19,861 nucleotides of DNA from Pseudomonadota bacterium (GTDB lineage: Bacteria; Pseudomonadota; Gammaproteobacteria; Burkholderiales; Burkholderiaceae_C): contig JAEYPG010000292.1 of NCBI GenBank assembly GCA_023410975.1, positions 1-19,861 of the forward strand, in the 5' to 3' direction. Shown in pieces: positions 15,190-19,861 of the stretch (within the stretch, counting starts at the first letter, position 1; the number at the start of each line of letters is the position of its first letter). Below the pieces are notes generated by a model. That model searched no databases, was not told where the DNA came from, and worked only from the letters and a program-made list of their open reading frames with translations. The position numbers were made by a program, and so were the translations under genes.

Positions 15190-16199
15190 AGGCCACGGCG
15201 CTTGCCAAGGGCGCCGCGCTGCTGTCCGGTACGGCCGTGCTGGCCGGTGCGGCGTATGGCCTGCGCCCGCCGCCGGCACCACCGGCCGCGGCGCTTGGCA
15301 GCGAGGCGGCCTGTGCCGGCTACATCGGCCTGCCGCCGGACTGGGGGCACGATCCGCGCGCCGGCATGGTGCGTCTGGCCGGCGGCGACTTCACTTTCGG
15401 CGCCCAGGACGGCTATGCCGAGGAGCGGCCGGCCCGCGAGGCCGCCGTGGCCCCGTTCTGGATCGACCGCACCGAGGTCACGAATGCGCAGTTCGCCGCT
15501 TTCGTGCAGGCCACGGGCCACGTCACCGAAGCCGAGCGCCGCGGCAGTGGCGTCGTGTTCGAGGCACCCTCACCAGACGGTGCAGAGGTGCGCTACGGCA
15601 GTTGGTGGCACGAGGTGCGGGGCGCCGACTGGCGCCATCCCGAGGGCCCGGGCAGCGACTTGCGCGGGCGGGAGGCCCAGCCGGTGGTACAGGTTGCGCG
15701 CGCGGATGCCGAGGCCTATGCGCGCTGGCTGGGCCGCAGCCTGCCCACGGAGGCGCAGTGGGAGTACGCCGCCAAGGCCGACGGCCACGGCGAGCGAATC
15801 GAGCGCGGCCCGCGCGATGTGCAGGGCAGGCCCAGCGCCAACTTCTGGCAGGGCCAGTTTCCCTACCTCGACACCCAGGAAGACGGCCACATCGGACGTG
15901 CGCCGGTGGGCTGCTATGCGGCCAACGGCTTTGGCCTGCACGACATGATCGGCAACGTGTGGGAGTGGACGTCGGATGCATGGCACGGCAGCCACCAGGT
16001 CCACGGCACCGGTGCGGCGACGCACGCCAACCCCTCGCGTCGTCGCCCGGCTGCTGCACAAGGCCTCATCAAGGGTGGCTCGTTCCTGTGCGCCACCGAC
16101 TTCTGCGTGCGCTACCGGGCCTCGGCGCGGCACCCTCAGGAACTGGATCTGGGCTCGGTGCACGTGGGCTTCCGGACGGTGGCGCAGGACGGACGCTGA
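15186..16199 (+). CDS. Formylglycine-generating enzyme (SUMF1-family) with N-terminal hydrophobic segment
   Basis: The protein has 337 residues. From about residue 60 it matches the FGE-sulfatase fold: MVRLAGGDFTFG, FWIDRTEVTNAQFAAFV (91-107), SLPTEAQWEYAAK (185-197), NGFGLHDMIGNVWEWTSD (247-264) and KGGSFLCATDFCVRYR (296-311). The last holds Cys302 and Cys307, spaced like the two copper-binding active-site cysteines of true FGEs, so it is likely catalytic and not merely an EgtB/PvdO-type relative. Residues 1-25 (MKATALAKGAALLSG and on) form an Ala-rich hydrophobic segment with basic residues, then a Pro-rich linker, suggesting export or membrane anchoring. Bacterial FGEs usually act in the cytoplasm, so this is unusual. 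It is translationally coupled to the sulfatase, its presumed substrate. Confidence 0.92.
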   Translation: MKATALAKGAALLSGTAVLAGAAYGLRPPPAPPAAALGSEAACAGYIGLPPDWGHDPRAGMVRLAGGDFTFGAQDGYAEERPAREAAVAPFWIDRTEVTNAQFAAFVQATGHVTEAERRGSGVVFEAPSPDGAEVRYGSWWHEVRGADWRHPEGPGSDLRGREAQPVVQVARADAEAYARWLGRSLPTEAQWEYAAKADGHGERIERGPRDVQGRPSANFWQGQFPYLDTQEDGHIGRAPVGCYAANGFGLHDMIGNVWEWTSDAWHGSHQVHGTGAATHANPSRRRPAAAQGLIKGGSFLCATDFCVRYRASARHPQELDLGSVHVGFRTVAQDGR

Positions 16200-16538
16200 G
16201 GCGGGGACGGGCAGGGCTGCGACGAGGAATCGGCGAGCCTAGGTTCGATCATGGAACTGCTCGTCCTTCCCCTGCGCGCTAAAGGAAGCCTTCAGGGCTC
16301 TTGCCGGATCGCAGGCCAGCGCCGGGGCCGGGCTGATGCCGGTGTCGAGCAGCTTGCGTGCAGCCATGTGGTCCAGCGGCGCATTGACCGAATCCACGCA
16401 CGACAGGCGCTCACCGACGTAGTGCAGGACCGGGAAGCTTCGATGCGGAGATGAAAACCATGTGAAATAGGTTGCAGTTGCAACTACAGCGTTCCCTTTC
16501 AAGCCTTGACCGTCATCTCTTGCCGAAAGCCGACTTCT
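16200..16538 (-). pseudogene. Intergenic stretch holding a coding-like remnant on the minus strand
   Basis: No complete gene is seen in these 339 bases. On the minus strand the frame is open from just after the TetR stop (16541) to a TAG at 16239-16241. Its downstream part (about 16430 to 16242) has the strong G/C bias at third positions seen in real genes and reads VGERLSCVDSVNAPLDHM, then ARKLLDTGISPAPALACD. There is no ATG start (only a TTG at 16502) and I do not recognise the protein, so it is probably the tail of a broken gene; a very short real gene is possible. It lies in the same frame as the TetR gene, separated by its stop codon. The 10-bp palindrome AGTTGCAACT at 16476-16485 is also here. 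No clear terminator follows the FGE-like gene. Confidence 0.25.
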
Positions 16539-17255
16539 TCACCGCGCGTGGCTGGTCTTCCTATGGCTTGTGGGCTTGCCTGCGACAGGACTCGCCGTGG
16601 CGCGAGCCTGGCGCAGCTTGCGCATGGCCGCCGGTGCTCCGTGCAGGAACATGTCGACCTTCTGCTCGATGGCGGCCTGGAGATCCTCCGGCACGGGCAA
16701 GCCGTACACCCACTTGCGCACGCCGAGGTAGAAGATGGCTGCGTGCAGGCTCCAGATCATCTCGATCTCGGCTTCCTGCTCCGCCTCGCTGCAGGGCTCG
16801 TCAATGTTGAACTCTGCCCGTACCTCGGCCAGTACCGGGAGGAAGATCCGGCTGCGCAGCTTGTCAAGGTACTTGACGTTGATTCCCTCGCGCGTGAGAC
16901 CCGAGAAAATGAAGATCCGGATCCACTCCTCGCGCAGGATGACCGACGCGTAGTCCAGGTAGAAGGCGTACAGGCGCTCGGCCAGTCCCACACTGCGGTC
17001 GGCGATAAGCTTCTCCCACTCGCGCCGCCACTTGAACACCTCGCTGTAGACCCTGTCGATAAGCGCTTCCTTGCTTTCGAAGTATCGATAAAGCAAGGGC
17101 TGGGTCACACCCAGTTCCTTTGCGAGCTCCCGCGTACTGCCGGCGAAGCCGTAGCGCGTGAAATGCTCGATGGCCTTGGCGACGATCTGCTGCTCGCGCT
17201 CCTGCGGTTGCAGGCGCTGCCTGGGGCGGGGTTGCGTATCCGTTTTTGTAGCCAT
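16539..17255 (-). CDS. TetR/AcrR-family transcriptional regulator
   Basis: The protein has 238 residues. An N-terminal helix-turn-helix of TetR type spans about 22-66 (IVAKAIEHFTRYGFAGSTRE, then LAKELGVTQPLLYRYFESKE). The C-terminal ligand-binding domain (70-215) is all-helical and not closely assignable; the last 20 residues are basic and probably disordered. The ATG at 17255 has GGAGAG upstream. TetR proteins are mostly repressors released by a small ligand. It lies downstream of the symporter gene on the same strand but behind a hairpin terminator, with its own likely promoter, so it may control itself and the symporter/monooxygenase operon. The ligand is unknown. Confidence 0.92.
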   Translation of the reverse strand: MATKTDTQPRPRQRLQPQEREQQIVAKAIEHFTRYGFAGSTRELAKELGVTQPLLYRYFESKEALIDRVYSEVFKWRREWEKLIADRSVGLAERLYAFYLDYASVILREEWIRIFIFSGLTREGINVKYLDKLRSRIFLPVLAEVRAEFNIDEPCSEAEQEAEIEMIWSLHAAIFYLGVRKWVYGLPVPEDLQAAIEQKVDMFLHGAPAAMRKLRQARATASPVAGKPTSHRKTSHAR

Positions 17256-17320
17256 CGCACACTCTCCACTGGATTCCCAACGTTCCCGTGGACACCACGA
17301 GGCATCCCGGGGCCGTACTC

Positions 17321-17343
17321 TACCGGTCAGTCGATAAATTGTA
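17321..17343 (-). promoter_or_regulatory. Candidate TetR promoter -10 and operator
   Basis: On the minus strand a good -10 hexamer, TACAAT (17343-17338), is followed at once by a partly symmetric 16-mer (17336-17321, top strand TACCGGTCAGTCGATA; half of its positions match its own reverse complement). This arrangement, 65 bases before the TetR ATG, would suit autorepression. No convincing -35 hexamer is seen at the right spacing, so the promoter call is tentative. Confidence 0.35.
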
Positions 17344-17410
17344 GTTTCGGTGGCGGTGACTTGGCTCGCCGGGCCGTGCCTGGGAACCAGAGAAATCCCT
17401 GCGAAGGGCT

Positions 17411-17445
17411 ACGCCCCCAGGTGGCTTCAAGACACCCGGGGGCGT
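17411..17445 (-). terminator. Hairpin terminator after the symporter gene
   Basis: Two 13-base arms (17411-17423 and 17433-17445) enclose a 9-base loop. They pair at 12 of 13 positions; the remaining pair is A/C on the + strand but a G-U wobble in the minus-strand transcript, so the structure favours minus-strand RNA. It begins 15 bases after the symporter stop codon. No U-run follows, which makes it a strong hairpin but not a textbook intrinsic terminator. It should separate the symporter operon from the TetR gene. Confidence 0.6.
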
Positions 17446-17460
17446 TGTCTCGGGCGAGGG

Positions 17461-19110
17461 TCAGGCGCCGTGGGTCGCCGCTGCTGCCCTCATGCCCAGC
17501 TCGCTCACCACGAGTTGGTCGGCGTAGGCCCGCTGCTCATCCCTGGCGCGCTGCGACTTGTCCGTCACCGAGAACAGGTAGATCCCGGCAAATGCGACCA
17601 GCATCGAGAAGAGCGCCGGGTACTCGTAAGGGTAGATCGGCGCCGCGTGGCCGAGGACCTTGACCCATACCGTCGGACTCAGGATGGTCAGCGCCACGGC
17701 GCTCACGAGCCCCAGGCTTCCACCGATCACGGCGCCGCGCGTCGTCAGCCCGCGCCAGTAGATGGACAGCGCGAGGACGGGGAAGTTGGAGCTTGCCGCG
17801 ATGGAGAAGGTCAGGCTCACGATGAAGGCAATGGTCTGGTGTTCGAACAGGATGCCCAGGATGATTGCCAGCACGCCCAGCCCTACCGTCGCGGCCCTGG
17901 AAACCCAGAGCTCCTCGCGCTCCGTGGCCGTGCCACGGCGCAACACGTTGACGTAGAGGTCGTGCGACACGGCGGAAGACCCGGCGAGCGTCAGCCCGGC
18001 CACGACGGCCAGGATGGTGGAGAAGGCCACGGCACAGATGAAGCCGAGGAAGATGTTGCCTCCCACTGCATGGGCAAGGTGCACCGCGACCATGTTGACG
18101 CCACCGATGATGGCACCCTGACCGGTCTGGTAGTGCGGATCGCTGGCGACCAGGGCGATGGTGCCGAAGCCGATGATGATGATCAGCGCATAGCTGAAGC
18201 CCACGATGCCGGTGGCGTACAGGATGCTCTTGCGTGCGGCCTGCACGTTGCCCACGGTGAAGAAGCGCATGAGGATGTGCGGCAGGCCCGCCGTACCGAA
18301 GATCAGCGCCATTCCCAGCGATACCGCCGACACGGGGTCGGAGACCAGGCCACCCGGACGCATGATGACTTCATGCAGCTTGTGCGTTGCCACCGCCTCG
18401 CTGAACAGGGCGTTGAGGCTGAAACCGAATCGCTGCATCACCATGTACGCCATGAACACGGAGCCCGTGAGCAGCAGCGCGGCCTTGATGATCTGGATCC
18501 AGGTCGTTGCCAGCATGCCGCCGAAGAAGACGTAGACCATCATCAGCACGCCCACCAGCACCACGGCCGTGGTGTAGCTCAGGCCGAACAGCAGCTCCAC
18601 CAGCTTGCCCGCGCCCACCATCTGCGACACCAGGTACAGCAGCACGATCACGATGGAACTCGACGCCGAGAAGGTCCGGATGGGCTTGCGTTGGAGCCGG
18701 TAGGACACCACGTCGGCCAGCGTGTAGCGGCCCAGGTTGCGCAGCGGCTCGGCGATCAGGAACAGGATGATGGGCCAGCTGGCCAGAAAGCCGATCGAGT
18801 AGATCAGGCCGTCGTAGCCGCTGGTGAACACCAGCGCCGAGATGCCCAGCAGCGATGCGGCCGACATGTAGTCGCCCGCGATCGCCCAGCCGTTCTGCAT
18901 TGCCGTGATCTTGCCGCCGGCTGCGTAGTGGTCCTCCACGCTGTGATTGTGGCGAGCCGCCCAGCGGGTGATGAGCAGGGTGGCCAGCACGAACACGGCG
19001 AACATGCCGATGGCCGTGAGGTTGAGGCCTTGTCCCACCGCCGAGCCGGAGGCCAGCACGGGCAGCGGCAACAGGAGCAGGCCACAGAGTGTCAGGGCGG
19101 TGGGTTTCAT
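17461..19110 (-). CDS. actP: Sodium:solute symporter, ActP-like
   Basis: The protein has 549 residues from the ATG at 19110, the same length as E. coli ActP as I recall it. It begins with a signal-like hydrophobic segment (MKPTALTLCGLLLLPLPVLA) and continues with about 13 membrane segments. Characteristic stretches include HYAAGGKITAMQNGWAIAGD, YMSAASLLGISALVFTSGYD, FGTAGLPHILMRFFTV and GLTLAGSSAVSHDLYVN. The SSS family uses the sodium gradient; ActP takes up acetate and other short monocarboxylates, but homologues next to catabolic genes may carry other acids. The start overlaps the stop of the DUF485 gene by four bases, the usual YjcH-ActP pairing. The longer upstream frame is read-through. 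The substrate here is not proven to be acetate. Confidence 0.92.
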   Translation of the reverse strand: MKPTALTLCGLLLLPLPVLASGSAVGQGLNLTAIGMFAVFVLATLLITRWAARHNHSVEDHYAAGGKITAMQNGWAIAGDYMSAASLLGISALVFTSGYDGLIYSIGFLASWPIILFLIAEPLRNLGRYTLADVVSYRLQRKPIRTFSASSSIVIVLLYLVSQMVGAGKLVELLFGLSYTTAVVLVGVLMMVYVFFGGMLATTWIQIIKAALLLTGSVFMAYMVMQRFGFSLNALFSEAVATHKLHEVIMRPGGLVSDPVSAVSLGMALIFGTAGLPHILMRFFTVGNVQAARKSILYATGIVGFSYALIIIIGFGTIALVASDPHYQTGQGAIIGGVNMVAVHLAHAVGGNIFLGFICAVAFSTILAVVAGLTLAGSSAVSHDLYVNVLRRGTATEREELWVSRAATVGLGVLAIILGILFEHQTIAFIVSLTFSIAASSNFPVLALSIYWRGLTTRGAVIGGSLGLVSAVALTILSPTVWVKVLGHAAPIYPYEYPALFSMLVAFAGIYLFSVTDKSQRARDEQRAYADQLVVSELGMRAAAATHGA

Positions 19111-19460
19111 TGGCCAGCTCCTTGGCGAAGGTCGCGGATCATGGCGTCGTACACCGAGTTGGCGCGGTACACGTAGACCGCAACCAGCGCGAAGGTGAAG
19201 GCGAACATGCCGAATCCGATCGGGATGCCCACCGTCATGGGCTGCGATGCAACGAGCCGCGCGCCTAGCAGGTCGGGGCGGTAGGCCAGCGTGAGGATGT
19301 AGCCGAAGTAGACAACCAGCATCAGCGCGGTCAGTCCCCAGGTGAAGCGCCGGCGGCTGCTCAGCAGCGTCTGAAATCGCGGGTCCCGTCCCAGCTCCTC
19401 GCAAGTGGCGTCGGCCGCGGCCTGGGGCCAGGGCCCTGGAAGGGCAGTGGTGTGTTCCAT
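19107..19460 (-). CDS. DUF485 (YjcH-like) small inner-membrane protein
   Basis: The protein has 117 residues and two membrane segments (about 39-60 and 77-99), preceded by the typical DPRFQTLLSSRRRFTW stretch and followed by a short basic tail. This is the DUF485 family (YjcH in E. coli), nearly always encoded just before an ActP-type symporter and believed to assist it, although its molecular role is not established. The ATG at 19460 has AGGAGAG upstream. Its TGA overlaps the symporter ATG by four bases. It starts 33 bases after the monooxygenase stop, so all three genes are probably one transcript. Confidence 0.92.
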   Translation of the reverse strand: MEHTTALPGPWPQAAADATCEELGRDPRFQTLLSSRRRFTWGLTALMLVVYFGYILTLAYRPDLLGARLVASQPMTVGIPIGFGMFAFTFALVAVYVYRANSVYDAMIRDLRQGAGQ

Positions 19461-19493
19461 GAACTCTCTCCTGGTAGCTGTCGATGGCGGGGT

Positions 19494-19861
19494 TCAGCTG
19501 AAGGCGCGGGCAACGGCGGTTTCCCGCATCACGGCCTCGGGGATGCGATAGCGCTCGGCCATCTGGCGCTCGCCTTCGTCGCGCAGTTGCGCCTGCATGT
19601 AGGCGCCGAGGTGGCGGGCGTGCTGCACGACGGCCGCGCCGATGGGCACGCGCTCGTTGCTGTAGGCCTGCACGCCGGCGGCCACGTCGGCATGGGCCTG
19701 CAACGCCCTGGCCAGCACTACAGCGTCGCTGGCGGCCTTGGTCACGCCCATGCCGCAATGCGGCCGGGCCACGAAGGCGGCGTCGCCGAGCAGCGCGACG
19801 CGGCCGAAGGCCAGGCGGGCGCTCTCCAGGTCGAAGATGGGCTGGAAGAAGAGGTTTTCCG
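19494..19861 (-). CDS. C-terminal part of an FAD-dependent monooxygenase (DHPH-like), cut by the window edge
   Basis: The last 121 residues are present; the 5' part lies beyond the right edge. The fragment opens ENLFFQPIFDLES and holds the GD motif VALLGDAAFVARPHCGMG followed by TKAASDAVVLARAL, where the Asp contacts the FAD ribitol. The ARPH...G.TKA pattern is like that of 2,6-dihydroxypyridine 3-monooxygenase and related hydroxylases. It differs clearly from the monooxygenase at 2980-4110, whose motif is VLIGDTVHATTPHLASG. It is probably the first or an early gene of the operon with the DUF485 and ActP-like genes, which suggests hydroxylation of an aromatic or N-heterocyclic acid imported by the symporter. 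The FAD-binding N-terminus cannot be checked here. Confidence 0.85.
   Translation of the reverse strand, partial: ENLFFQPIFDLESARLAFGRVALLGDAAFVARPHCGMGVTKAASDAVVLARALQAHADVAAGVQAYSNERVPIGAAVVQHARHLGAYMQAQLRDEGERQMAERYRIPEAVMRETAVARAFS

Noticed and set aside
17350..19176. 608-codon + strand frame
   Set aside because: It is antisense to the ActP-like symporter and His/Gln/Asp-rich with no family resemblance.
1..19861. tRNA, rRNA, CRISPR arrays, riboswitches, insertion sequences or phage genes
   Set aside because: No cloverleaf, rRNA-like block, regularly spaced repeat array, transposase or phage protein was recognised in any part of the window.

Overview
The window is GC-rich DNA (high G/C at third codon positions almost throughout) and its gene families point to a betaproteobacterium of the order Burkholderiales, probably Comamonadaceae-like: a Bug/TctC-type orphan binding protein, a histidine kinase with an ABC-substrate-binding-like sensor paired with a FixJ-type regulator, an FAH-family protein of a type common in that order, and a YjcH/ActP-type pair. 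The taxonomic call is inference; no rRNA or marker gene is present.

Layout. (1) 1-463: upstream DNA with no convincing complete gene, only a possible 13-codon gene start running off the left edge, and candidate control elements (a perfect 10-bp palindrome at 336-345). (2) 464-10793, + strand: a tight, apparently single catabolic operon of eleven genes plus one relic-like small ORF. In order: alpha/beta hydrolase (C-C hydrolase type), VOC extradiol ring-cleavage dioxygenase with all three iron ligands, stand-alone Rieske ferredoxin, FAD aromatic monooxygenase, MFS transporter, metal-dependent cyclase/hydrolase, cupin, Tat/Sec-exported Bug binding protein, classical SDR, an 84-aa membrane ORF resembling the first 50 residues of a chemoreceptor, a DenD-like extended SDR, and an FAH-family hydrolase. 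Four-base ATGA overlaps couple three of the junctions. (3) 10797-13245, - strand: a two-component system (response regulator and sensor kinase) that converges on the catabolic operon with a 3-nt gap. (4) 13399-16199, + strand: a lipoprotein arylsulfatase translationally coupled to a formylglycine-generating-enzyme-like protein with an N-terminal hydrophobic segment. (5) 16200-16538: a coding-like remnant on the minus strand. (6) 16539-19861, - strand: a TetR regulator, then (transcribed from the right edge leftwards) the C-terminus of a second flavin monooxygenase, a DUF485/YjcH-like protein and an ActP-like sodium:solute symporter ending in a good hairpin terminator.

How it may work. The likely logic of the operon is uptake (MFS, Bug protein), ring hydroxylation (FAD monooxygenase), meta-type ring cleavage (VOC dioxygenase, possibly kept active by the Rieske ferredoxin), then carbon-carbon or ester cleavage and rearrangement by the alpha/beta hydrolase, cyclase-family hydrolase, FAH-family enzyme and two dehydrogenases. 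From memory, the gene content and order (dioxygenase - Rieske protein - monooxygenase - transporter - cyclase - cupin) recall the naringenin-degrading fde operon of Herbaspirillum seropedicae, but with a two-component system in place of a LysR regulator, so a flavonoid or other polyhydroxylated aromatic is a reasonable first guess at the substrate. That guess is inference; the sequence alone does not fix the substrate. The adjacent sulfatase could release sulfated aromatics for the same pathway. The most unusual items are the chemoreceptor-like micro-ORF inside the operon, the Rieske protein sandwiched between dioxygenase and monooxygenase, and the possibly exported FGE-like partner of the lipoprotein sulfatase.
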